A stretch of DNA of 15,931 nucleotides, from the NCBI GenBank assembly GCA_000310025.1, contig FN649741.1, positions 2,697,792 through 2,713,722 of the forward strand, written 5' to 3'. Shown here in pieces: positions 1 to 9,373 of this stretch (position 1 is the stretch's first letter; the number at the start of each line of letters is the position of its first letter). A program made the position numbers and the translations under genes. The notes beneath the pieces are model-generated. The model was not told the origin of the DNA. It made no database searches and saw nothing but the letters and a program-made list of their open reading frames with translations. This DNA is from Ectocarpus siliculosus (lineage: Eukaryota > Sar > Phaeophyceae > Ectocarpales > Ectocarpaceae).

Positions 1-410
1 GCCCCGGCCCGGCAAACGGGATTGGGGGGGGGTTTGGGTGTGCCTTTTTTGGGCGGTGGTTTTTTTTTTTCCCGCTTGTTCGGAGTGGGGGGGGTTCGGT
101 GTCCACCCCTGCCCTTCGGGGGGGGGCTTTGGGCGGAGGACTTCCCCAAACGGCGGCCAGGGGGGGGGGAGGATCCCCATCCCTTTGGCGGGGGCCCCAA
201 AATTGGGGCGCTGGGGGATTTTTGGGTCGCCCCGGGCCCAAACCGGTGTATGGAGGCATGTGGGGACTCCCAGGACCAGGATTCCCCTTTTTTTTTCCTT
301 TCAGAAAAAAATTTCCCTGGAGGACCCGTAGGAGGGTGTTTGGGTTTTGGGAATTTTTTTGGGGCCGGCCCCCCCCCCCCCCCCCCCGAGAGAAAAAAAA
401 AATCTCTGAA
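1..410. other. Low-complexity, homopolymer-rich contig end
   Basis: This stretch is dominated by runs of G (up to nine), T (ten or more), A, and a run of more than 20 C near 370-387. All forward frames stay open only because of the runs, and the translations are Gly/Pro/Phe-rich with no domain character. From about 411 onward the base composition becomes ordinary. The pattern resembles unpolished read ends rather than a biological repeat, so I call no gene here. Confidence 0.6.
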
Positions 411-518
411 ATAATTGTTAGTGCACTGTCGCCCTCAGCGGTCTGTGGTGTTGAAACTGGGGACTATGTTATCCCAGGAACAGCTGATAAAAAAGGACCA
501 TGTGTTGTATATATTCGT

Positions 519-618
519 CACGCAAACCCCTCAGCAGGCAAGCTGGTAGTCGACACGCAAGCCCCTCAAGCAAGTGCCGGGAGCACACCGCTGTGTGCTC
601 CCGGGGGCCCCGCACTTG
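519..618. repeat. Short direct repeat followed by an 18-bp-stem hairpin
   Basis: A 15-nt block (cacgcaaRcccctca) occurs at 519-533 and again at 554-568. It is followed by an inverted repeat: 577-588 pairs perfectly with 593-604 across a 4-nt loop (cgct). The outer bases 571-576 pair with 613-618 once an 8-nt GC-rich bulge at 605-612 is skipped. The stem is stable, but there is no T-run or other mark of a terminator, and its role is unknown. The rest of 411-1028 shows nothing I can support as a gene. Confidence 0.55.
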
Positions 619-1028
619 GACCACAACCGCATACATACCCTCACACCCATACTTCCAATACGCGTATCCCCCACAGAGGATGCACAGATCGGACTCATAT
701 CCAAGTACCACAAACAATAAGCACACCGTAAGACTCAGCCTCACAGGTTGGTTGCACATGGCGCAAATTTCAAATTTCAGGCAATTTCTTGTGCAGGTTG
801 TACGCGAAACCGGTACTACCGAACGTCATGACTTTGAGATGTAACGAGCAACGATGCGACCGCGATGACATTGGCCATGGCCTCTTGCGTCGCCCCCGGG
901 AGGCAAGCCATCTATCTCCCGAAAGGGGAGCCTTGTATCATATGTAACTGGCCTGACCGATCGACCCGGTCGGACAGTATCCAACTTGGAACGCGGGGTA
1001 TCATCTCGAACGGCTCCGTATGCAAAGA

Positions 1029-1285
1029 TTTTTTTTGTTTTCTTTTCTTCACTTCAAATCAGCGCTCACAGCACTAGTGCCGTTTACTCCAACCCGTGGT
1101 CACACAGAAGAGCCCCTCTCTACCCTCCCCTCCTGCGGTACTTTGCCTTCGATTTTTAATGCGAGAAGAGTTCAGCACTCTCTTCCCTCTGTGTACACAC
1201 GAACTAGCGCTATCCACTAGGCCAGGAACGGAAGCGAGAGAAAAACTCACTTTGCAAGAAAAGCTCGCTTACGCCGGGATTCGAA
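1029..1285 (-). mobile_element. SINE copy 1, 5'-truncated, minus strand
   Basis: The reverse complement matches the SINE at about 14003-14266 over its whole length. I see only scattered substitutions and two short indels: the other copy has 4 extra bases in gctgaactgaactc and 5 extra in a gaagtgaag stretch. The A-rich 3' tail appears here as the T-rich run at 1029-1050. The match stops inside the pol III B box (ttcgaatccc read on the minus strand near 1276-1285), so the tRNA-like head with its A box is missing, as is typical of incomplete reverse transcription. The flanks carry only a weak possible duplication (caaagat at the tail side, cgaagat at the head side). An open frame runs through the element and beyond (1096-1512), but it is a by-product of the repeat and not a gene. 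Confidence 0.85.
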
Positions 1286-1686
1286 GATATGGTGTGGTAC
1301 CAATCATGAAACAACAAGAAAATTTGACACCGAGTGTTCTTCCCTGCTGTTGTCTCAGCTATTTTTGTATTCGAATACACGTTGTTCCTTCCAATCCAAA
1401 ATTGAGTTGTTGCTGCGGCTTTGCCGGCTTTCTCAGGAATGATAATGCGACGTTTTCAAGAAGACACAGCTCAGAACAACCCTTTCGACACAACTCTCAG
1501 CAAGTTATCTGAACGATGAGAGTTGATGTGTTGATCCTCTTTGCCCGCCGCGAGAGAGACTCTCTCGGTGTTTTCGCGCAGGTGGGCTTCATCAAGCAGA
1601 GTTCCTAAATACCAAGGGTATCGAAGGAAACATGTAGGCTATGTATATAGACTACAGCACTACAACCAACCAATCGAATATCGCAC
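1286..1686. other. No supported gene; short palindrome
   Basis: The stretch between the truncated SINE and the signal-peptide exon holds an 8-bp palindromic stem (cgagagag at 1551-1558, ctctctcg at 1560-1567). On the minus strand a TTTAG acceptor-like site near 1605-1615 is followed by short open frames. One could be a second exon of the secreted-protein candidate. None is long or conserved-looking enough to call. Confidence 0.35.
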
Positions 1687-1824
1687 CTCAGCCGCGGTCA
1701 GTTCCAGCACCGTGTCCGTCGTGATCGTGGAAGGCCAGTCGGAGCAGCTGCCAACGGTAGTAGTCTGGGCGGCACTCCCACCGAGGAAGAGAAGCGCCGC
1801 CAATGATGTAATCTTCATCGTCAT
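1687..1824 (-). CDS. Possible first exon of a secreted protein (signal peptide)
   Basis: From the ATG at 1824 the minus strand encodes 46 residues that begin like a eukaryotic secretory signal: Met-Thr-Met-Lys-Ile-Thr, then a hydrophobic core (SLAALLFLGG), then a Ser-Ala-Ala-Gln stretch that fits a signal-peptidase site. A second in-frame ATG at 1818 is equally usable. A Thr/Ser-rich segment with one Cys and one Trp follows, ending in LTAAE. The exon could end at 1687 with a GAG|GTGCGA donor. Reading on past it adds only eight residues before a stop at about 1660. I do not recognise the family and could not place the following exons confidently. It may also be a chance ORF; the support is the signal-peptide pattern plus a plausible donor. 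Confidence 0.35.
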
Positions 1825-4800
1825 CGTCTGTCGCGGCGGTTTTCGGGTAGACGTGTGAGGCACAGCGACAGGCGGACAGGAGGAAACGGAGCGCGCTGTA
1901 GACTACCGCACTTCTGCATCTATCTACACGCGTAACGGAGCCCCGAAACTTCGCGCGCTGAAGTTGCTGCAAAAGTCCTATTTTCGTGTTGAGATACGGT
2001 TTCCCTGCTCCCTGACACACGCCATCCTTGTTCCTGCCAACATGCCCCAGGTGGGATATGAAATATGAGGTCCATCCAGTATTCACCTGTCTAGAGCAGC
2101 CTGTGGCCGTGGGTGTTGTGTGTGTCCATCATCAGCAGCATCAGGCACACGCACTTTTTTTTTTTTTCGGAACAGTCCCGTCGGGGTATACTTTGTGAGA
2201 ATGGTTTGAGCGGATCCTGTCTCAGCTGAGAGATGCTGAGATCTCTACAAATAAGTTTCTCCGTCTTCCCGGCGGCTAATCTAGCATGTTGCCACCGGTC
2301 TTCGCGGGGTAATTCTTATGTACTCCTACCTTCCACCTGGATCTCGCTCGCCCTCCAAGACTCGAATCGACAGCAATAAAGCATAAACGAGTGTGTTGCT
2401 TGGTGCGTTGCAGGGGTGGACTATCGTGGGATCGTGGGACCCATCGTCAAGTCGGAGGAATAGTTTAGGGCCCCCACGCCCGGTATCGAGCGTACTGCTT
2501 GTAGTTGCCCCATACCACCTGGATCTCGGTCTTACAAGAATAGTCTATTAGTCTATGTAGACATACATGTACCAAGCCTGGGTGTACACACACGCAGTCT
2601 ACAGTATCTACAGTAGTAGCGAGCAGCAGCTGGCGGAGGGAACAAGGGACAAAAAACAAAGTAGTGTTTCCGCACCGCCCATCCATCCTTCTCTTTTCTC
2701 TTGCACACACGTTCCCCTAGAGGGCAACCAGAGGGCTTCGTTTGGTTAATACATTCGTTCCGGAGGAGGACTACGTAACCCGAGAGAGCGGCACTCTTTC
2801 TTCACACGTCCCGCGAAAGCTGTTTGTACCCGTTGTACAACCTACATACTCTATTGCATGCAACCGGTCTCTACTACTTCTGCTGGTGCTGTTTAATGGA
2901 AAAATGTCACCCACCGATTGTATATTGTATATTGTAAGAAGGCGGGTCTACGATACGCAAACGCGCGCACTATACTGCAGTAGGCACGAAGGCAAGCTTG
3001 GCACAAAACGAAAAAATGTTATCTTGCTTGTGTGTCCTCCTACCCTCTGTACTCCGAACCAGCTGCTCCGTACAGGAGGCGGTCTGTCGATGATGGCGGC
3101 GTTGTTTGCTTCTATCCCATCAACCACTTAATTAAACCAAGAGGAGTAATGTGCAATTTAGAAGCAAATGCAGCCGTGTTCCGTCCGTGCCCATGACAAG
3201 TTAGCCCGCGGGGCAGAGGAAACGTTCATGCCACCAAAAAAACAAGAGAAACCAGTCGTGCGTCAACCTCAAAAAAGGACACCAACCGGTCCCCCCTCAA
3301 ATTCCAGAAACCGGACAGTCACCTTCACCACCTCACATTAAAAATAAAAAAACGTCCCCGGTCCCTGGTCTAGTCTAACAATGTAGGAGAGAATATTTTC
3401 TCTTGAAACGATGACAGGGCGGCTTTGGTTGCCCCAGATAGAACCTAAGACGTCTTCTCTTCTCTCGTCTCGATCTCTAGTCACTACTCGCTACACGTTT
3501 CTATCTGGAAGGCGGTCCCCCAGGACTCCCGTCACAACAAGCTTTTTCCTCGACCGGGATTATGGAGCAAAGAAAGGAGGAAGGGAGGGTCTCGCTTGGT
3601 CTTGATTGCAGCTCCTTGATTGCACAATGTTTTGCGGTGATCCCAACATGCCTACCACGTGTCGCCGCTCGCAGCACCTGCTACATTACCGACGGCCTCC
3701 TCTGCCGAACAGCTACAATCCGGGGCCAAACGGACGGGCACAGCATTATCGCGAGAAGATGGGCGTTCGTAACCCTCTTTCAATCGACAATTACAACGCG
3801 AGTTCATCTTTTGTACGTCACGAACGAACGACGTCTGTCTGCACAAGGTCCTACCTGGGTTGAATCTACCATCTTGAACATCCATCCAAGGGTATTGAGG
3901 ATACACGGGGGAACCCTACCAGCTTTTACTGCTCTGCAAAACGACACGCCAGCAACAAAAAACAAAAGCTCAAAAGAGGGGCGGGCAAGCCAGGATGCCG
4001 GTACTTCTTCGTACTCATCCAGCACGTGCGCGCGTGCTTGAACCACACGAACACAAAAAACACACACACAGGACCAACACATGCAAGTCTTGGGTCACGC
4101 CGGAAGAAGGTTTGTTTGTGATCCAAGCTCTAGAATCGCTGGCTTGTGCGGAATGGGCGCGCTGCGAAGACAGCACGAAGCACCGATTGTATGGAAGGAA
4201 ACAATGTTTCGTCGCGAAAAATGGTGTTATTATTGCGCCGCGCGAAGCACATCGCACGGAGGAACCGGTTAGATCAGCAAAATCTCGCGAAAACACACGA
4301 GTTCATTTCTCAGTGTCTGACAGAGGCATGCTTGGCGAAGGAAACCCTACCGAAACTCGTCCCGCGGACTAGAATCCACCCACAGCAACGAATGGACTCA
4401 GTAGAGGGACGCTGATTGGATGACAGCTCGTGGAATCGCAGCTATCCAATGATGGTGCGTCGAGGTGAGAATCCATCGATCCCGCCCATACAGATACACG
4501 AAAGGGGACGACATGAGGGTGTGGGTGGGTGGAACACGACGCAACGAGTCACGAAAAATCGAACGATCGCTGAAAGGACAAAATCGTGCTCGGTCATAGA
4601 CTACAGACCTAACGCAAGAATCAACACAGCCCGCCTCAACCCCCTTCCACGGGAAGACTCGCAGGTGGGGCTCCTCAAGCACAAAAAAAAAAAAAAGACA
4701 AAACAAAAAGCTGGGGGAAACAGTCATGACACACCGTTATCGTTAAACACTCGTCGTTAGCGGCCCACACCCTGCAGCGCAGTTTGTTAGTAAAAGCCCA

Positions 4801-4916
4801 AGCTACAAGTCAAACCAAAACACAAACGTACCGTAGGAAAGAGCACAACTAACTCGATCGTCGCCGTCAGCAAAATACCCCGAACAAATACCCCGAATCG
4901 TGCCTAGAGATGTACT
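1825..4916. other. Long stretch without a convincing gene
   Basis: About 3 kb in which both strands have only short, overlapping open frames without recognisable domains. It includes T- and A-homopolymers (about 2154-2167 and 4682-4695). The least noise-like frame is the plus-strand ORF at 3995-4372, whose segment from about 4087 (SWVTPEEGLFVIQALESL) has mixed, helical-looking composition. A competing frame over the same bases is equally open, so I do not call it. The last 300-400 bases, up to 4916, should include the 3' untranslated region of the minus-strand ADF gene. I see no clear AATAAA signal. Confidence 0.4.
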
Positions 4917-6912
4917 TCAAAAGTCGATGTCTGAGTCTTCCTCGTCCTCGTCGACCAACCCCAGCGCCACCTCCACGTCCCCGAAGCTGCTGGCCGCCAC
5001 ATCGTACAAACCCTCCAGGCGTTGCCTCACCGTCACCTTCCCGTGAGAGTACGCCATCTGTGCGCCGACAAAAGATTTTTAAAAAAGTCGGGGTGTGCGT
5101 ACGCGCATAGTGGTCGGTTTTCGTGTGAAACAAAAAAAACGGATGGCAATACAACACCAACCTATCGCAAACGCAGGACCCACCGACAGATGCGAGGGAC
5201 ACGGCCCCCATTGCCGATAAACCAGGTGAACGAAGAATCGTCAAGTGGTGGAACATTCGTCTCTAAATTGGAGCAGTGGTGCGGTGCTTTCGGTCACGGC
5301 CGCGCATAGAATGGTTGTCAGGAGGAAGCGCATTCGCCGGGGACTTTCGGAGTTGAACAGCCCGGTAGACATGGGTCATCCGTAAGAGACGAAAAACGAT
5401 GGGTCTAGGGGGGGGTCTGGGCCACACTAACGGTAGGGTGTAGACAACGCTAGGCTTGGGATAAGTCCACCACAGCGCCCAAAGGTTGCCGTCCCCCTCC
5501 ACATTGATGAAACCCATAAAATCTATTGTTGAACGAGCGGCCACAGGCCAGAACACTGAAGCCCAAACCGAACATTGCATACACGATTGTTCTGGCTTGC
5601 TTTAACCCCCCTGCCGCTGTATCGAACACGTCAACGCCGACGTCCTTCACAAGAAAAGAACGAGACACGCGTTACATACCTTGTTGTGGGGCGTGGCGTT
5701 GTGCGGAACCCACGTGAAAAAGAAGAGCTTGTTGGCCTTGCGGCCATCCGCGGTAACGATCGCCTGGTCGTAGACCGCGTACCGGCAGTCGCTGTACGGC
5801 AGCGCCGCCTTGAGCTCCGCCGGGCCCTCCGCGGGCGCCGCCACCGTCTCCGCCACCACCTCCGTCCCCTCGATTCGCATCGTGACGAACCGGTGCTTGC
5901 GGCGCAACTTGAGCGCCTTGAGCTTGTCCTGGAGGTCGGTCGACATCCCCGTAGGGGACTCCGCGCGGTTCGCGTGGGTCAAGGGCTGCCCAGCGGTCTT
6001 GAGGTGTGGCTCTGTTACCGCTGTCGTCGTCGGCGCAGACACGGCCGCGGCGGCGCCGGCGGTGCTGGCGGCGGGAGCTGGAACGGTCGCTGAAGCGGCA
6101 GCACCACCATCGCCAGCGTCCGCGGGGCGCGCGAGAGCGTCCATATTTCTCCCTCCTCCGGCTGCTTCACCCACAGCGGCGGCGGCGGCCGCGGCGGCGG
6201 CGGTGGAAGGACCTCCGTTAACCTGAGGGGTTCGCGCCGCCTCCTGTTCTTGTTGAGGTGGTGGCTCCTGCTGTTGTGATGCCGTGCCCCCTTCCTGCCG
6301 GGTGCTCTCCGGGTCGCTGTACACTACTCCTTTGCTGGTTTCGGACGCCGCGGTGCCGTTACAGCCGTAAGTGCTCTCGCCGTGCGCTCCCGCCGCTCCG
6401 TTCCCTGTCTCTTCTTGTTGCCCCCCCGCTTCAAGCTGTGACCCCGATTCTTCCGTTGATGCCCCCGCCGCGCCTTCCTCTACGGCGACCGGCAACCCCG
6501 CCTCCGCTTCCCCAGTCTCGGGATATATTATCCCCTCGCCCCACTCTTCGCCCTTCGTCTCCTCAACGCCTCCCCCGGCCACCGCCCCGGCCGCCGCCGC
6601 CGCTGGCAAGCCTCCTACCGCCGCCGCCGCTGCCGGTGCGACTACTGCGTCTCCAGTATCCAGTGCCGCAGACGCGAAACTCTCGGGAGTAGCCGAGACT
6701 TGTGGCGGCGCCGCGTCCTCTCCGGCAGGTGGCTGATGCGGTGGGAGGTTGGACGGCGGGGCCGCTCCCTGGTGACTCACCTCCGGACCTGGAGGCGCCG
6801 GCGATGGCTGCTGGTCTGCTGGTTGGGGCTCGACCGGATTCAGCGGCAACAAAGCCTCGGGCTGCGACGAGGAGGCCGTTCGATTCAAGGTGGGCGGGCG
6901 GAGAGCAGACAT
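4917..6912 (-). CDS. ADF/cofilin-domain actin-binding protein with long low-complexity N-terminus
   Basis: Two exons join in phase 0: 6912-5680 (411 codons) and 5057-4917 (46 residues plus TGA). The intron at 5679-5058 has a GTATGT donor and a CAG acceptor. The C-terminal third, from about residue 320, is an ADF-homology domain. It has the Gly-Met start, LKALKLRRKHRFVTMRI (strand 1), DCRYAVYD at about 375-382, KLFFFTWVP at about 395-403, and HNK|MAYSHGK across the splice. That last piece aligns with the actin-binding helix motif (SKM-Y-SSK) of plant and animal cofilins. The tail is acidic (DEDEEDSDIDF). Family members bind and sever actin filaments in the cytoplasm and are usually about 140 aa alone. 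Here about 320 residues rich in Ala, Pro, Gln, Glu and Gly precede the domain, including a poly-Ala run near 233-244. The frame stays open upstream to 7125, so the start is uncertain: ATG 6912, or a TGAG|GG acceptor at 6924 joining upstream exons. Confidence 0.88.
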
Positions 6913-7154
6913 CAAAAGACGACCCTCAGCCGAAACACAAGAGAACCGGCAGCGGCGGGGGGAGGGGACAGAGCACCGTACACAGTAGCAGCTTCCACCA
7001 CAAGGATACAAGACGCACAAGATAAGCGTTCGTCCGCAAAAAAGAATCGGAAACCACGGTGGGTCATCTACTTTGTAGTGTTCCAGAATTGCCGCCGCCG
7101 AAACGGCAAGCTGCAACCCAACCAAAGTACAGAGCGGGTAACAAAAGGAGGAAC

Positions 7155-7689
7155 TTGCGCGTACCCTCTGTCCTGGCCAAGAGGAAACCCTGCACTTGGG
7201 GCATGCAGCCAGCGGTAAATACCTAGCCGCACCGGTAGGCCGCCAAGGATCAACGAGTTCGCAGGCAAAGCAAAGCGCTAAGGTCTAGCATGCAGCGTCC
7301 CCGCGTCGCCATGGCAGCAAAGGGAGTACAACGCGAGCTCCGAGTTGGTTGTTGAAAACCCACGCGAACTCCGTGCAGTCGTTGCAGAGCTCCACTACTG
7401 CAGGAAGCATGGCGAGGGCATTGGCCCTGAATGCATCGTTCAGCCCCGGCAGGTCATCGACCTGCCCTCGCCATATTCCTATAGTAGTGGAGCTCTGCAT
7501 CGCTTGCACGCACGTTGTACTTCCTTTGCTGCCATAGCGGCGTGGGGACTGAATCCGAAACGTTGCGTTTTGCATTTCTTGCGGACTCGATGATCCCAGG
7601 CCGCCTACCGGTGCCTGTGTCCGCGGGTATTTACCGCTGTGCACACCCCAACGTTCTTACTTAGCAGCCAGGACAGAGGGTAAGCGCAA
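7155..7689. repeat. Large imperfect inverted repeat (foldback) with near-perfect tip hairpin
   Basis: The 5' arm (7155-7420) and the reverse complement of the 3' arm (7463-7689) share ordered blocks: TTGCGC-N-TACCCTCTGTCC at the outer ends, agcggtaaatac, caccggtaggc, ggatcaNcgagtYcgca, atggcagcaaagg and gtacaacg. Between blocks the arms have diverged, and the 5' arm has about 40 extra bases. The innermost part is almost perfect. 7383-7399 pairs with 7483-7499 (17 bp), aggaa 7402-7406 pairs with 7476-7480, and 7409-7420 pairs with 7463-7474 (12 bp). The loop carries a further ggcaggtc/gacctgcc hairpin, which overlaps the last stem. I see no target-site duplication. It lies in the presumed intron between 7809 and 6925. 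It could be a foldback/MITE-type transposon or a hairpin-RNA locus born by inverted duplication. Confidence 0.85.
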
Positions 7690-7809
7690 TGACACCCGTC
7701 CGACACGCGAAACGCATGCTCTCCACAGCAGCGTCAACGGGTGTCATTGCCGAAACGATCGGCAACCCCCCGCTGCTCTCCTCTTCTCCTCAGACGAAAG
7801 TCGACTTAC

Positions 7810-8602
7810 CGCTGGCTGAGCTCCTGCGTCCTCCCCCACGTTCTCCGGGTCCACCTGGGCCGGGGTCACCTCGCCCGCCTCCTCAGGCTCCCGTGCGAGG
7901 GCGTTGTTGTACGCCGCCGGCGGCGGCGGCGGCGGCGGCGCCTGGGTCTCCTCCACGAGGCTCCCGGCACCGTTGCCCTCGGGGGCGGCCGGGGTTCGGA
8001 ACGGAAACGAGCGGAAGACCGCTAGCACCTGGAACGCGTCGGCGGTGGGGTGCGTCGTCGATTGCAGCGAGCACGAGGAAACAAAAAAAACTTCTATTTA
8101 GTCGGCGAATACAACACAGGCACAGACGGACGATAGCAGCAGGCCACAATGGGAAGTCACTCCGTATGAAGAAAAGAGAGGATAAATGCCCGCACGTACG
8201 TACGACCAGCAGCCCGGGGCTACGCGGATGTGTGTCCTGGTGACTACACACCACTGCGGCGTACGGCACGAATTCACGGCCTTTGGTGTTGTTCTTGGGC
8301 GGCGGGGCAGTGACGCCCCCGTGCTTCAGCCCGCCCGATGGCCTTCCTCGGCGGCCCGGCTCGCCGACCGGATTCACGTCTAACAATCAAACTCTTTGGA
8401 GGCATTCACGGCGAACGAAAAAAACAAGAAACGAACGGACCTGCTGCTCCCTCTGTTCCTCCTCAGCGGCAGACTGCGCCTCGTACAGCCCAGAGTTGTG
8501 CAGGCACGCGAACGTCTGCCGGAGCGCCTGCTCGTGGCTACCCCCGTGCTCGTTGAGCAGCGAAGCGACGACTTCCTGCAGGCGAGCGTCGGCCTCTTCC
8601 AT
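7810..8602 (-). CDS. Candidate upstream exons, possibly 5' part of the ADF-domain gene
   Basis: Three coding-like segments run on the minus strand. Segment 1 (8602-8441) starts at an ATG and gives 54 residues (MEEADARLQEVVASLLNEHG...) ending REQQ at a CAG|GTCCGT donor; the same frame has a stop just upstream. Segment 2 (8379-8252 or 8255) follows a TTAG acceptor and contains APPPKNNTKGREFVPYAAV. Segment 3 (8028-7810) follows CAG, contains VLAVFRSFPFR, a poly-Pro run and an acidic stretch, and ends at a strong GCG|GTAAGT donor. Segments 2 and 3 join in phase, and segment 3 joins in phase 0 to a possible acceptor at 6924, which would make one protein of about 630 aa. Segments 1 and 2 do not fit: the donor is phase 0 but the acceptor needs phase 1. 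If segment 3 is terminal, its frame stops at 7744. I recognise no domain here. Confidence 0.4.
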
Positions 8603-8661
8603 TCCCGTTCTCACGACGCCGGGGGGAGGTCGGTCGTGAGCGCCAGTTCTCCCCTCCTCTC

Positions 8662-8664
<3 letters not shown>

Positions 8665-8712
<48 letters not shown>
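8665..8712. repeat. (CTG)16 / (CAG)16 trinucleotide repeat
   Basis: There are sixteen uninterrupted CTG units on the plus strand, which read CAG on the strand of the ADF gene. The tract lies about 60 bases upstream of the ATG at 8602. In that frame a TGA follows the tract directly, so poly-Gln cannot be translated into the candidate first exon. It may sit in a promoter, a 5' untranslated region, or the end of an intron (GAGAG acceptor-like sites follow it). A different minus-strand frame gives poly-Ser. Confidence 0.95.
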
Positions 8713-8713
<1 letters not shown>

Positions 8714-9249
8714 GTGCGTTACCCCGCCTGTCGATAGCTATACTACTTACTTGCCGGGCGTGCCTCTCGTGCCCTGGCTGGCGCTGACTGCCTGAGTGCG
8801 TCCTGCGCGGAAACCAACCTGTTGGCCAGCGAGCGGCAAGGGACCAATAAAACCGAAAAACGTGTTGCATGGGGCATGTACTGCCACGTTCTTGGCACAT
8901 AACACAACGGCACCCTATCGATCTCTCAAGCTCCCGAGGGAGGGAACCGGGGTACAGCTTGTCTACATGCATGAACGCAAAGGAGAGTGACTGTTTCGTC
9001 GGCGGCGGCTCCAGTTCCAGGGGACAAATGCCAAGCAGAGAGACGACCAACTCTACAGGATGCTCATGAAATTCGAGGGGACCCAACGTCGCGGCCATCC
9101 GGCACAGTACTAATCTTCAAAGAACTAGGGGCTTTCGGAGTCGGCAAGCTGCCGCGGGAAACTGTAAGCGCACAGGAGACCTGACGGCCGCGATGCACAG
9201 GGCCTCTACTGCTGTAGGCGAGTTTCAAGGCGTCGCGTGGCGCAAGCAA
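8713..9249. other. No convincing gene; possible minus-strand 5' exon
   Basis: A minus-strand frame is open from 9098 down through this region and reaches a consensus donor CAA|GTAAGT at 8751. It could be spliced in phase 0 past the CAG repeat to a GAG acceptor near the first candidate exon. The translated sequence has no recognisable domain, so I do not call it. Nothing else stands out. Confidence 0.3.
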
Positions 9250-9373
9250 CCAACCGGAGGTTACCGTAGCAGCCAAGCGGCCAACCGGAGGTTACCGTAG
9301 CAGCCAAGCGACCAACCGGAGGTTACCGTAGCAGCCAAGCGACCAACCGGAGGTTAGCGTAGCAGCCAAGCGG
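9250..9373. repeat. Four tandem copies of a 31-bp unit
   Basis: The units are 9250-9280, 9281-9311, 9312-9342 and 9343-9373, each reading ccaaccggaggttaccgtag followed by cagccaagcgR. They are contiguous, without spacers, and nearly identical: the last base of the unit alternates g/a, and copy 4 has a single c-to-g change (gttagcg). The unit contains short internal symmetry (aacc-gga-ggtt). A partial ccaa follows the last copy. This is a minisatellite with no coding reading I would trust. Confidence 0.95.

Noticed and set aside
22-731. Overlapping Gly/Pro-rich ORFs at the left end
   Set aside because: They exist because homopolymer runs lack stops. Three frames are open at once and none has domain character.
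1096-1512. A 138-residue plus-strand ORF
   Set aside because: Its first half is the reverse strand of the SINE, and the second copy gives a similar shadow ORF at 14083-14388. It is not a gene.
5575-7218. Plus-strand ORFs rich in Arg, Pro and Ala opposite the ADF gene
   Set aside because: They are antisense shadows of the GC-rich, low-complexity coding exon.
7285-7644. A 119-residue minus-strand ORF between the candidate exons
   Set aside because: It runs straight through both arms of the inverted repeat, so it is better explained as a by-product of the foldback.
8538-9098. A 186-residue minus-strand protein with poly-Ser
   Set aside because: The poly-Ser comes from the CAG repeat, a consensus GTAAGT donor interrupts the frame at 8750, and the part after the repeat is out of frame with the better exon candidate.
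9250-9373. CRISPR array
   Set aside because: The 31-bp units are directly adjacent with no spacers, and the context is eukaryotic. It is a minisatellite.
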